Part shown: one piece after another, positions 1 through 6,301 of the stretch
Position numbering within the stretch: position 1 is the first letter of the stretch
Layout of the letters: every line of letters starts with the position of its first letter
Assembly (NCBI GenBank): GCA_024239055.1
Contig: JANBVJ010000002.1
Span: 70,925 to 134,924 of the forward strand
Reading direction: 5' to 3'
Origin: Patescibacteria group bacterium
GTDB lineage: Bacteria; Patescibacteria; Paceibacteria; Paceibacterales; UBA10102
Length of the DNA: 64,000 nucleotides
Translations under genes and position numbers: made by a program
Notes under the pieces: generated by a model
Database searches by the model: none
Seen by the model: only the letters and a program-made list of their open reading frames with translations
What the model was told of the DNA's origin: nothing

Positions 1-178
1 CACCAACTATTATTCCTGATGCGAATAATGCTTCACCTAACAGTGTAATTCTATCTACCATTTGAATATCAATAGGTGGGTATAATGTTCCAATGACAAA
101 AAATACTATTCCTGCTCCAAACAAAGTCCAAATCATTAATGATGGCTTTTTCTTGTAAATTTTAACTAAGTCAGTCAT
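1..178 (-). CDS. Partial small membrane protein, runs off the left edge
   Basis: The reading frame begins with ATG at 178 and is open to the window edge, giving 59 visible residues. After a short basic N-terminus (MTDLVKIYKKK) there is a hydrophobic segment at about residues 14-32, and a second one starts near residue 48. It follows the Kazal gene by a single base, so it is probably translated from the same mRNA. I do not recognise the family. The protein is probably a two-helix membrane protein of the element, and the C-terminus is unknown. Confidence 0.6.
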   Translation of the reverse strand, partial: MTDLVKIYKKKPSLMIWTLFGAGIVFFVIGTLYPPIDIQMVDRITLLGEALFASGIIVG

Positions 179-179
179 G

Positions 180-533
180 TCATTGACACTGTGGGAATGT
201 TGGATAGATCGTACAGAAGCCTGATGTTGGTTCACTGACTAACATTTCACCAGTATTAGATCCAGCAACACATTCACCTTCATGTGCAATTTCAACTCCT
301 TCTGCTTCTGCAAAGCAAGAGTTTGAAAATGTTTCACCATTAACTCCACAGACCGGAGCAAATATCAATATGCAAGCAATTGGTTCTGGTTCTGGTTCTT
401 GAGATGCTAATAAAATACTAACTAACGATCCATCTTCTGATACTGGAACAAAAACTGCTACTGCTATTAAAGCAACAATCACTATTGAAATTGCAACTCT
501 ATTTCCAATTCCTTTTTTCTTTTTTTCTGCCAT
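180..533 (-). CDS. Membrane-anchored Kazal-domain protein
   Basis: This is a 117-residue protein. A basic N-terminus and one hydrophobic helix (residues 13-33) suggest a signal anchor. They are followed by an E/P linker and a Kazal-type domain at about residues 54-88, with the pattern APVCGVNGETFSNSC and a closing HEGEC. Kazal domains are known as serine-protease inhibitors and are also found in bacterial and archaeal surface proteins. Start choice: the ATG at 533 forms a TAATG overlap with the stop of the upstream gene, which is better than an upstream in-frame ATG at 551. A second Kazal protein lies at 61151-62083. The fold is clear from the cysteine and glycine pattern; inhibition of a protease is inference. 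Confidence 0.8.
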   Translation of the reverse strand: MAEKKKKGIGNRVAISIVIVALIAVAVFVPVSEDGSLVSILLASQEPEPEPIACILIFAPVCGVNGETFSNSCFAEAEGVEIAHEGECVAGSNTGEMLVSEPTSGFCTIYPTFPQCQ

Positions 534-823
534 TATGCACTCGCATTCCAAAACATCAAAGTCTCTTTACATGCTAAACATTTTTTATTGGTATATCTAT
601 AGAAAATAACTCCACCATATCCACCAACAAAAATCACTGCAAAAAGTAACAACCAAGTAATAGGTTCCTGAATAAATGGAAATTGAAATGTTGGAAAACT
701 ATTCTGAACAAGTGCTAAATATCCAAAGTAAATCAAACCTGCAAAAGCACCTGCTGTAATGAAACTTGTCTTTTCACAATGTCGCTTATCCAGAAACCCA
801 AGACCACCAATTCCTTTCACCAT
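533..823 (-). CDS. Two-helix membrane protein with CxxC
   Basis: This is a 96-residue protein with two hydrophobic segments (about residues 21-40 and 55-76) and a CLAC motif near the C-terminus. Its stop overlaps the start of the Kazal protein (TAATG). Its own start lies 9 bases after the stop of the 833-1267 gene, and the gap holds the ATTTTAGAGTATG start-proximal motif seen across the window. I do not recognise the family. The operon context suggests an envelope or virion-membrane protein. Confidence 0.7.
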   Translation of the reverse strand: MVKGIGGLGFLDKRHCEKTSFITAGAFAGLIYFGYLALVQNSFPTFQFPFIQEPITWLLLFAVIFVGGYGGVIFYRYTNKKCLACKETLMFWNASA

Positions 824-832
824 ACTCTAAAA

Positions 833-1267
833 TCACTCCTTTGCTTTCTCATTGTTTTCTTGCTCTCTCATCTTGTCAATGTCCTCTTGAATGTCAAGTC
901 CCTTATCTTCTGCAACCATTCTGTTTTGTTGTTCACGTAAGTCTATTCCTTTGTTAAGTTCTGATTCATCATGCAAGTGTGGAGAGTCCTCATCAACAAA
1001 AACATTATCTAACTCTGGATTGGATGGATGAAGTGATACTAATCTTCCTTCAATACTTTGTCCCTTTGCCTGTGCCATTTTGATTTCTTCTTCTGGAATT
1101 ATTTCTTCTTTTTCAATTCTTCTTGAACGTAGAACTTTTGTAATTTCAGAAGCAGTGAGTGGTTCATCCTGTCTTTTGTTTAGCATTTGGGAAACTGACT
1201 TCCCACCTTTAGGTCTAATTACGAATGCTTTACCGTTATCCCTTCGCCTTCTCCAACTAAGACCCAT
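833..1267 (-). CDS. Charged soluble protein, unknown
   Basis: This 144-residue protein is very rich in E, K, R and Q, with no membrane segment and a helical-looking C-terminal half. The N-terminus is strongly basic (GLSWRRRRD), followed by a stretch with LTASEITKVLRSRRIEKEE. A GGATC ribosome-binding-like sequence lies just before the ATG. It is 18 bases from the upstream gene and probably co-transcribed with it. I do not recognise a family. The basic N-terminus and acidic C-terminus could fit a nucleic-acid-associated or scaffold protein, but this is speculation. Confidence 0.65.
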   Translation of the reverse strand: MGLSWRRRRDNGKAFVIRPKGGKSVSQMLNKRQDEPLTASEITKVLRSRRIEKEEIIPEEEIKMAQAKGQSIEGRLVSLHPSNPELDNVFVDEDSPHLHDESELNKGIDLREQQNRMVAEDKGLDIQEDIDKMREQENNEKAKE

Positions 1268-1285
1268 AATAGATCCTTAATGAAG

Positions 1286-2221
1286 TTAAGACCTCTTGAA
1301 CTTTGGAATTGCTCTAAGAATCAGTTCCACTACGTTGTCTGCATTAAGATTATTTTCTGCAATAAATTTACTAACATGTGTTGAATATTTTTTTTCAACC
1401 TCTGGTGATGCACCTTCAATTGATACCTTGCCTACAATTTTTCCTATCTCGTGATCATACTTTGCACATTGTTTTCTTGCAACTCTTCCCATCTGGTCTG
1501 TCTTGTCGTATGCAAGACCTTTTTTCTTTCCTTCGTTAGTGATAATTGAAATTGCATCCTTTGTTGTTGGAGAGTCACCAATGTCACCTTGCAATAACAA
1601 ACCTTCTAAGACTCTTCTCTCTTTGTTTAGTCTAGTTGCTATCATCTTTGCCTCATAACTGGAAGGAATCATATCATATCTTTCTAACAATAACAACTTT
1701 ACATCATCTTCATTCAAATCTCGAACCGTTCCATCTGCAAACAATCTCCAAACATATCCCCTGTTGAATCTGCCAACAAATCCTGCATTTTCACCAAGTC
1801 CTGAATTGTTGTGTGTTGCATGTGATGGTGCATGTGTTCCTTTCTCGTGGTCTTGGAAGGCTTTTCCCTCTTCTACTGTTACTAATCTACCAGAGATTCC
1901 TTGTTCTGCTTTTTCCATGTCATCTGCAATTGATTTTAGATCTTTTTTCCAATCATTAAATTCTGAAAGGTTTCCATTACAAAATATCATACATGCTGTT
2001 TTCTCACCAACTCTAGAAATGGCAAGTTGGAGTTCTTCATGTGAAACTTCTCCATTCATGTACATTTGCATATAATGAATTTCTTTAACTGTGGGTTTTC
2101 TGGTAACTACAACTCCTGAAAGATTAATTGCTTCATTAAGAGATTCTTCAAAATTTTCTCGATACTTATTTTTGAATTCCGACTCGTACCTTTCTAACGT
2201 TACTTCTGACATTGGCGACAT
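1286..2221 (-). CDS. Soluble protein, unknown (311 aa)
   Basis: This is a predicted soluble alpha/beta protein of 311 residues with no signal peptide or membrane segment. It has a histidine-rich stretch in the middle (HEKGTHAPSHATHNN, about residues 129-143) and a basic C-terminal third. A second ATG three codons downstream of the chosen start is also possible. The gene begins a co-directional run to the window edge; a small conserved hairpin (2302-2323) lies upstream of it. I see no recognisable catalytic motif. Confidence 0.7.
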   Translation of the reverse strand: MSPMSEVTLERYESEFKNKYRENFEESLNEAINLSGVVVTRKPTVKEIHYMQMYMNGEVSHEELQLAISRVGEKTACMIFCNGNLSEFNDWKKDLKSIADDMEKAEQGISGRLVTVEEGKAFQDHEKGTHAPSHATHNNSGLGENAGFVGRFNRGYVWRLFADGTVRDLNEDDVKLLLLERYDMIPSSYEAKMIATRLNKERRVLEGLLLQGDIGDSPTTKDAISIITNEGKKKGLAYDKTDQMGRVARKQCAKYDHEIGKIVGKVSIEGASPEVEKKYSTHVSKFIAENNLNADNVVELILRAIPKFKRS

Positions 2222-2301
2222 TTGAGTTTGATAGGTTCTAGGTATATCAAAGCAGAGATGTAAACTTTATTTGCTCTTTGATAAAATATTTAGATCCATT
2301 C

Positions 2302-2323
2302 TTAGGGAGACATGTATCCCTAA
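2302..2323 (-). other. Conserved stem-loop, copy 1
   Basis: A perfect 7-bp inverted repeat, TTAGGGA and TCCCTAA, encloses an 8-base loop. Nearly the same hairpin, including its loop, occurs at 12861-12880. Both copies lie between minus-strand genes: here just after the 36-residue zinc ribbon gene and before the 311-residue gene. It could be a terminator, an RNA-processing site or a leader element. The shared loop sequence suggests more than a simple terminator. Confidence 0.55.
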
Positions 2324-2330
2324 CATGGTT

Positions 2331-2441
2331 TCAATTATAGACCTCTGGACAACTACCACAAATCCATTTGAAAGGGCAATCAGGATTAATTTGTTTTATG
2401 GGCTTACCATATCCACACTTCGGACATTGGTTTTTACTCAT
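2331..2441 (-). CDS. Tiny zinc-ribbon protein (36 aa)
   Basis: I found this short gene by reading the minus strand. Its ATG overlaps the stop of the upstream 56-residue gene (ATGA). The product has CPKC near the N-terminus, a lone Cys in the middle and CGSC near the end, which is a compact zinc-ribbon pattern. It is likely a nucleic-acid- or protein-binding zinc protein. The overlap on the 5' side and the paired cysteines are the evidence that it is real. Confidence 0.65.
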   Translation of the reverse strand: MSKNQCPKCGYGKPIKQINPDCPFKWICGSCPEVYN

Positions 2442-2608
2442 TTTTTTATCATTGTTGAAGAGTAGATTATGAAAATTCCGAAGAACACTCGAAGCACTCT
2501 TCCTGCCTCAAAGAGATTATTCTGGTCTGCAAATATGATGAATGAACCAATTCCCTCGATAATTAAGTAAAGTCCTATCGCTATTAGTGCAATCCTTAAT
2601 GGATTCAC
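2438..2608 (-). CDS. Small membrane protein, GTG start (56 aa)
   Basis: This gene starts with GTG, overlapping the stop of the 2605-3249 gene (GTGA), and its own stop overlaps the next ATG (ATGA). It therefore sits between two translationally coupled neighbours. The product has two hydrophobic segments (about residues 5-27 and 40-51) separated by a polar turn. I do not recognise the family. The double overlap is strong evidence that the frame is coding. Confidence 0.65.
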   Translation of the reverse strand: MNPLRIALIAIGLYLIIEGIGSFIIFADQNNLFEAGRVLRVFFGIFIIYSSTMIKK

Positions 2609-3249
2609 TTTTTTCCACTTCTATTAATCATCACAAATACTATTACTGTAATTGAAAAGAGCAAAGTTAGCATTATAGTCACGAATACAAAGTTTTCAAA
2701 GAACTGGTTAACGAGTAAAATCCAGAATGGAACTTGAATCCAGTCTGTAAATGACAAATTATCTGGTTCTCCCACAAACAGACTGAACTTTCCTATAGCA
2801 CCAAGATGGTAATTGAATAGTTCGTCATGTGCCCTAACAAAATAGATCCCATCATCCGGTAGTGTCATTCTTAATTCTGCTGTAACAAACCAATCTGTAT
2901 TTGTCAAGTCCTCATGGAACCTTGTTTTTTGTGTTGGAGCAATCACCTTGCTCTCACCAATCAATAGATCAAAGGATGGTGTAAAGTCCCTTGAACTTTG
3001 GATGTCAGGTACATTTGTCCGAATTATGATCTCCTGTCCTTCCCTACCAGTAAATGAATACCAATGTGATTGTCCTTCCCTTTCAAAAACTTCTAATGTA
3101 AAGTAAGAGTTGTTGAATGGATCTGGAATATGGGTTGCAGTCTGGATCATTGTGTTGTCTGGATAATATGCTAAAAGTTCTACTGCAAATGCCTGAGTTG
3201 TACCGAAAATTAAAACTGTGAAGATTGAAATGAGAAGTAATCTGTTCAA
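2605..3249 (-). CDS. Secreted, C-terminally anchored PPC-like beta protein
   Basis: This is a 214-residue protein with an N-terminal signal peptide (about residues 1-22, ending TQAFA). A beta-rich domain follows, with QSHWYSFTGREGQEIIIRT and later FDLLIG. This resembles the pre-peptidase C-terminal (PPC) beta-sandwich. The C-terminus has a membrane helix (about residues 186-209) and a basic tail. It is therefore likely displayed outside the cell membrane or on a membrane-containing virion. It follows the 3250-3732 gene with no gap. The PPC call is from pattern only. Confidence 0.7.
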   Translation of the reverse strand: MNRLLLISIFTVLIFGTTQAFAVELLAYYPDNTMIQTATHIPDPFNNSYFTLEVFEREGQSHWYSFTGREGQEIIIRTNVPDIQSSRDFTPSFDLLIGESKVIAPTQKTRFHEDLTNTDWFVTAELRMTLPDDGIYFVRAHDELFNYHLGAIGKFSLFVGEPDNLSFTDWIQVPFWILLVNQFFENFVFVTIMLTLLFSITVIVFVMINRSGKK

Positions 3250-3732
3250 CTAACCACCGATCATATTCATTTCTTGGAACACATCAAAATTCGTTTTTAC
3301 CAATTTAAAAATATTAATTCTTTGTTGGGTTTCTGAATTAAAATCAATCTCTCTATCATAATTATCCATTTCAAAAATTATTATGTTTATGCAGTCATCT
3401 AATGTATCAATTGCTGGTGGCAATGCTGATACAGTTGGATTTTCTTGCCCAAACTTTACAAAGTTATTCCCAACTGTTGTTACACATTCTCCTGTTAAAA
3501 TCCAAGCAGAATTACTTTGTGTTACTTTTATTATTGTTCCATCTGGATCAGAAGTGTATGTACAAATTAATTTAATATCTCCACCACTTATGAATTCACA
3601 TCCGTTTTCGTTTCCAAACCGATCAATTACAATATCGGCTTTAGTATATTGGAAAAGAACTATTAATGGAATAATGAAAATTAATCCTACAATGAACGCT
3701 AACTGCCATTTTTTAAACTTACGTTCTACCAT
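3250..3732 (-). CDS. Signal-anchored extracytoplasmic protein, unknown
   Basis: This 160-residue protein has a basic N-terminus (MVERKFKKW), one membrane helix (about residues 11-28) and a polar outer domain with four cysteines that could form disulfides. The start is directly preceded by the ATTTTAGAAC start-proximal motif. Upstream lies a 470-bp region with two long hairpins and a TGACACGTACA-type element about 390 bases away, suggesting a long structured leader. I do not recognise the family. Confidence 0.65.
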   Translation of the reverse strand: MVERKFKKWQLAFIVGLIFIIPLIVLFQYTKADIVIDRFGNENGCEFISGGDIKLICTYTSDPDGTIIKVTQSNSAWILTGECVTTVGNNFVKFGQENPTVSALPPAIDTLDDCINIIIFEMDNYDREIDFNSETQQRINIFKLVKTNFDVFQEMNMIGG

Positions 3733-3748
3733 GTTCTAAAATGGGTTT

Positions 3749-3857
3749 ATCTGACTCTTGCTAATAACTAATTGGGCATTAGGGCTAACAGAGTCAGATT
3801 AAGGTGTGAATGTTGGTGCAAGAATGAAAACACTCGCATGTGAACAAGCACCAACAT
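3749..3857 (-). ncRNA. Candidate structured RNA or leader: two long perfect hairpins
   Basis: Two consecutive perfect 10-bp inverted repeats occur here. ATCTGACTCT (3749-3758) pairs with AGAGTCAGAT (3790-3799), and ATGTTGGTGC (3810-3819) pairs with GCACCAACAT (3848-3857). The loops are about 30 bases. No ORF covers them. They lie immediately upstream of the 3250-3732 gene, so on the minus strand they could form a 5' leader; they could also be a separate small RNA. The strand is inferred from the neighbouring gene. Confidence 0.5.
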
Positions 3858-4117
3858 CCAGAGTACCCATCAATATAAAATAGACAGATTGGCATCAAGC
3901 GAAATGAGATCGCATATTTACAATTGGACATTGAAATATACAAAAATTTCGTGTGGAGATTTCATCTTTTGCTAATTGGGCAATTTGGAGCATATCTATT
4001 ATGCCATCAAATGCTACAAAAGAATCCCTTACCTCCATTCTAGCCAACCCGATCTAGACTAGATAATCTAGGTTTTAAAATCTTTTTTCGAGGCAATTCA
4101 TACTTTTTGATTCAGTG
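3858..4117. other. Non-coding stretch, no gene recognised
   Basis: No convincing ORF was seen on either strand. The sequence CTAATTGGGCA occurs both here (near 3971) and inside the first hairpin loop (near 3769). A CTAGA/TCTAG inverted repeat near 4053-4070, followed by a T-rich run, could be a weak plus-strand terminator. Otherwise I see nothing. Confidence 0.4.
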
Positions 4118-4141
4118 GTAACACGTACATCTCTGATTCAA
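4118..4141 (-). promoter_or_regulatory. TGACACGTACA element, copy 1 (variant)
   Basis: This copy reads TAACACGTACATCTCTGATTCAA on the plus strand and matches the other four copies at most positions. On the minus strand it lies about 390 bases upstream of the 3250-3732 start, with the hairpin region in between. It abuts the TACTGTACGGT repeats of the plus-strand ORF, so this is a divergent control region. Confidence 0.55.
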
Positions 4142-4165
4142 TACTGTACGGTCATACTGTACGGT
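4141..4165 (+). promoter_or_regulatory. Tandem operator-like repeat and TATA box for the plus-strand ORF
   Basis: ATACTGTACGGT occurs twice with a 13-bp period. Each copy is an imperfect palindrome around GTAC. A TATA-like TTTTAATAT follows at 4174-4182, and the TTG of the small ORF is 30 bases downstream of it, as expected for a leaderless archaeal mRNA. Tandem sites just upstream of a TATA box suggest binding by an activator or repressor, possibly the ORF's own product. Confidence 0.55.
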
Positions 4166-4203
4166 TTAGAGTGTTTTAATATCTTTCATGCTAAGTCTAC
4201 ATC

Positions 4204-4389
4204 TTGCAAGCAATCATTGTGTTTAATGGGAAAAATCGGTTTTGTATTCCAATTCCTAATGTGAAAATTGAAGATGTTGATGTAAAAATTATCAAAGATA
4301 TAATGAATTGGGATGGTGGAACTGATAAAGAAAAACTTTCTGTTGTTTATTCATTTCTTAGATACTTGAAACGAAAACAATCTAAATGA
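4204..4389 (+). CDS. Small plus-strand protein, unknown (61 aa)
   Basis: This is one of the few plus-strand genes. The TTG start is placed 30 bases after a TATA-like box, consistent with leaderless translation. The product is a soluble 61-residue protein rich in I, V, K and D, with a basic end (YLKRKQSK). It has no recognisable domain. Position beside a tandem operator suggests a small regulator of the control region, which is inference only. The lack of ATG keeps confidence moderate. Confidence 0.5.
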   Translation: MQAIIVFNGKNRFCIPIPNVKIEDVDVKIIKDIMNWDGGTDKEKLSVVYSFLRYLKRKQSK

Positions 4390-4448
4390 AAAATTCTGGT
4401 TAGTACCGACACATCAGTACCAACACAGATACCCAACAAGTGGTCGAG

Positions 4449-4466
4449 TTGAAGCACATACTTCAA
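4449..4466. repeat. Hairpin TTGAAG/CTTCAA followed by TCTAAAATG
   Basis: A 6-bp perfect inverted repeat with a 6-base loop is followed directly by ATCTAAAATGG. The same TCTAAAATR tail follows the larger stem-loops at 4695-4744 and 4766-4839, linking them as one series. Confidence 0.45.
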
Positions 4467-4497
4467 TCTAAAATGGTTTGTTTTGTAATTAAAATTT

Positions 4498-4557
4498 TGG
4501 ATCTGCCCGAATCTGAATTAGGGGAAGGAGTATGCTTGCTGAATCCTGACAGATCCA
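4498..4557 (+). ncRNA. Candidate structured RNA element, outer stem TGGATCTG/CAGATCCA
   Basis: An 8-bp perfect inverted repeat (4498-4505 with 4550-4557) encloses 44 bases with further short pairing. No ORF is present. It is the first of several such elements in the 620-bp gene-free stretch before the minus-strand gene at 5012. Strand is uncertain. Confidence 0.4.
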
Positions 4558-4694
4558 TACATCAATTATCCTGATCTCTGTATTTATGATTATTCTGTCA
4601 ACTTCTATGGTCTTAATGGTTTACCTTTTGCTCTCTCTTCACGCTTCGACACACACACACACATAGCCACCACCTCTCTATTTAAGCAACTTAT

Positions 4695-4744
4695 GGGTTG
4701 GGTTTTGGGACATGGCTACATCAAAACTATGTCCGACCCAACTC
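4695..4744 (+). ncRNA. Tandem structured RNA unit 1
   Basis: GGGTTGGGT (4695-4703) pairs with ACCCAACTC (4736-4744), using one G-U wobble that works only if the plus strand is transcribed. An inner GGACAT/ATGTCC stem is nested inside (4708-4713 with 4729-4734). A TATTTAAG box lies just upstream. The unit is followed by AATCTAAAATAACAAAGACAT and then by unit 2, which has the same outer stem. Confidence 0.5.
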
Positions 4745-4765
4745 AATCTAAAATAACAAAGACAT

Positions 4766-4839
4766 GGGTTGGGATCTGGACATGAAAATGTCAAGATAAA
4801 CATGCCCAAAGAATGATGCAAGTATTTTGATCCCAACTC
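4766..4839 (+). ncRNA. Tandem structured RNA unit 2
   Basis: GGGTTGGGATC (4766-4776) pairs with GATCCCAACTC (4829-4839): 11 pairs with one G-U wobble on the plus strand. It contains an inner GACAT-GAAA-ATGTC hairpin with a GNRA-type tetraloop. The outer stem repeats that of unit 1 while the inside differs, as in related RNAs or duplicated elements. It is followed by ATTCTAAAATAAGAAAGGCAT, almost the same spacer as after unit 1. Confidence 0.5.
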
Positions 4840-4856
4840 ATTCTAAAATAAGAAAG

Positions 4857-4910
4857 GCATGAGATCGGGGAGTAACCAGTGGCGAAACCAATTACTGTTT
4901 GATCCCATGC
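4857..4910 (+). ncRNA. Tandem structured RNA unit 3 and trailing hairpins
   Basis: GCATGAGATC (4857-4866) pairs with GATCCCATGC (4901-4910) with one mismatch, around inner AGTAA/TTACT and TGG-CGAAA-CCA helices. Beyond it are CCTAAC/GTTAGG (near 4925-4949) and AGCAT/ATGCT (near 4973-4985). A T8 run at about 5019-5027 could end a plus-strand transcript, facing the end of the minus-strand gene at 5012. Confidence 0.45.
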
Positions 4911-5011
4911 CCGAATGTACCAAGCCTAACGACATTGCAGGAAGTTAGGATTGACATAATAAAATGGGTCTAGCATCTTATATGCTTTCAAAAAAAGTTG
5001 CTATGTGTGTG

Positions 5012-5260
5012 TTAACATTTTTTTTGATTTAAGGTAAACTTTTCGTAGGTCAACCTTTTGTTTGGAGTAAACCTGTATTTGCAAAGTTTACAATAGCCTT
5101 TTGATCTCACAAAGCCCTTCTTACTGCATCTAGGACATATTGAATACTTTGTTTTGTCCTGTGTTGGTATCTTTGCTTTTTTTTGAATTATTCTATTGTC
5201 TTTCTTGCCTGTAGTTCTAATTGTGTCTAAAATGTAGTCTCTTTTTCTAAAAATACTCAT
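5012..5260 (-). CDS. Zinc-ribbon protein (82 aa)
   Basis: This small basic protein has a CPRC...CKLC zinc ribbon (about residues 42-60) after a helical N-terminus with KKDNRIIQKKAKIPTQ, which may be a helix-turn-helix-like segment. Its ATG overlaps the stop of the upstream acidic protein (ATGA), so it is the last gene of the operon that starts with the ParB-like protein. It is likely DNA- or RNA-binding. The family is not recognised. Confidence 0.7.
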   Translation of the reverse strand: MSIFRKRDYILDTIRTTGKKDNRIIQKKAKIPTQDKTKYSICPRCSKKGFVRSKGYCKLCKYRFTPNKRLTYEKFTLNQKKC

Positions 5261-5502
5261 GATAGATTAAACCATGACCTTTTACCTCTTTCTTTGGCTT
5301 TAGGATCTGGTTTGAGAACTGAACTACCCTCTCCAATAACCTGTTCTCCTTCTGATGAATCATTACATACTGGATCATCTTTTACTAGAGTTACTTTTTC
5401 TGGATCATTTTCAGGCGTAACTTTTTCCTCATCATTTACTACTGTTTGTGAGTCTGGATCGTTATCTTCTGTAATTACTTCTTCCTCTTCTTTATTCTCC
5501 AT
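5257..5502 (-). CDS. Acidic low-complexity protein (81 aa)
   Basis: The product is almost entirely E, D, V, T, N and P (MENKEEEEVITEDNDPD...) with a short basic end. A ribosome-binding-like AAGGTGG precedes the ATG. It overlaps the HNH gene by 28 bases upstream and the zinc ribbon downstream. An acidic tail protein between a nuclease and a zinc protein could act as an inhibitor, DNA mimic or interaction partner, but nothing in the sequence proves this. Confidence 0.65.
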   Translation of the reverse strand: MENKEEEEVITEDNDPDSQTVVNDEEKVTPENDPEKVTLVKDDPVCNDSSEGEQVIGEGSSVLKPDPKAKERGKRSWFNLS

Positions 5503-6074
5503 TTTCCACCTTGCTCCTTGTATTTTTCAAAGTCTGCTAATGATGCACATTCCAGATCTAAAGCCCTGCTTGCTGTAATACTTGATCCATGTCCAACTAC
5601 TTCCTTAACTTTGTAAGCAACATCATTTGCTGTATCTCTGAAATTTAATGAATCTTCAACTGCTGGTTTACCTCCTACTCCAATCAATTTGTCAGTTAGA
5701 ATTTCCTTTACAAATTTTAGATACAATTCATTTGTATCAATCTCTACGTTTGTCTCCTTATCTTCATCATTGTGTGCTGTTACTTCTTCGGCATATTGAT
5801 GATATTTTTCATTATCAACAAGTTTTTGTTTTGATAGTAATTGCCAATCATAATTTTTCTCACAAAGTCTATTACACTCTTCATGGGCAAAAACTAGGTT
5901 TTCTGGTCTGTTATCTTCTGTATTTTTATTGAGATGGTGATATGTTCTGTTCCACTTTAGAACTTCCTCTACAAACATCATTGAGCAAAAAAAGCAAATG
6001 TCTCCATCTCTTTTTTTAATGATTTTGAAGTAAATCCTCTTTAATTTTTGAGTTAATTTCTTAGGAATTGCAAT
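5475..6074 (-). CDS. HNH endonuclease-like protein, non-standard start
   Basis: The frame encodes RDGDICFFC, then YHHLNKNTEDNRPENLVF and later CNRLC. This is the HNH layout: first CxxC, HH with the N-P-E-N-L block, second Cys pair. The first ATG (5981) would lose RDGDICFFC, so the true start must be upstream. The frame is open to 6086 but has no ATG, GTG or TTG there. I place the start at ATT 6074 beside an AGGTGGT sequence; this is uncertain, and a frameshift from the preceding gene is also possible. The C-terminal half is charged and of unknown role. HNH nucleases near methyltransferases are common in mobile elements. Confidence 0.7.
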   Translation of the reverse strand: MAIPKKLTQKLKRIYFKIIKKRDGDICFFCSMMFVEEVLKWNRTYHHLNKNTEDNRPENLVFAHEECNRLCEKNYDWQLLSKQKLVDNEKYHQYAEEVTAHNDEDKETNVEIDTNELYLKFVKEILTDKLIGVGGKPAVEDSLNFRDTANDVAYKVKEVVGHGSSITASRALDLECASLADFEKYKEQGGKWRIKKRKK

Positions 6075-6231
6075 ACCACCTGTTTGTTAAATCTACAATA
6101 CATTCATCAGGAACCATTTTCAAAAATTCTTCCATGTTATCCCTACCTCTTTCAATTCTTTCTATTTCCCCTTTAGTATCAAATCTAATTGATGAAGGGA
6201 TAATTAAGGATTGATTTGATCGCTTATGCAC
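6061..6231 (-). CDS. Small protein between methyltransferase and HNH, start uncertain
   Basis: The 56-residue version starting with GTG at 6231 contains an E/R-rich helical stretch (GEIERIERGRDNMEEF) and a C-terminus with two Cys. A longer frame to 6393 exists, but its first 50 residues lie over the methyltransferase gene and look like a shadow. Its end overlaps the HNH frame. It could be the N-terminal part of the HNH protein if a frameshift exists; otherwise it is an unknown small protein. Confidence 0.45.
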   Translation of the reverse strand: MHKRSNQSLIIPSSIRFDTKGEIERIERGRDNMEEFLKMVPDECIVDLTNRWYCNS

Positions 6232-6301
6232 TTTGAATATTCTAAACTTTATGAAAAAAACTGTATAATTGATCGGGAGTGCTATCTGCTCCCAATAGAT
6301 T

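Noticed and set aside
2271..2465. Plus-strand reading frame of 64 residues
   Set aside because: The minus strand here has two tightly overlapping genes with zinc and membrane features; the plus frame is their shadow.
4651..4665. ACACAC microsatellite as a functional element
   Set aside because: A short dinucleotide run with no other feature around it.
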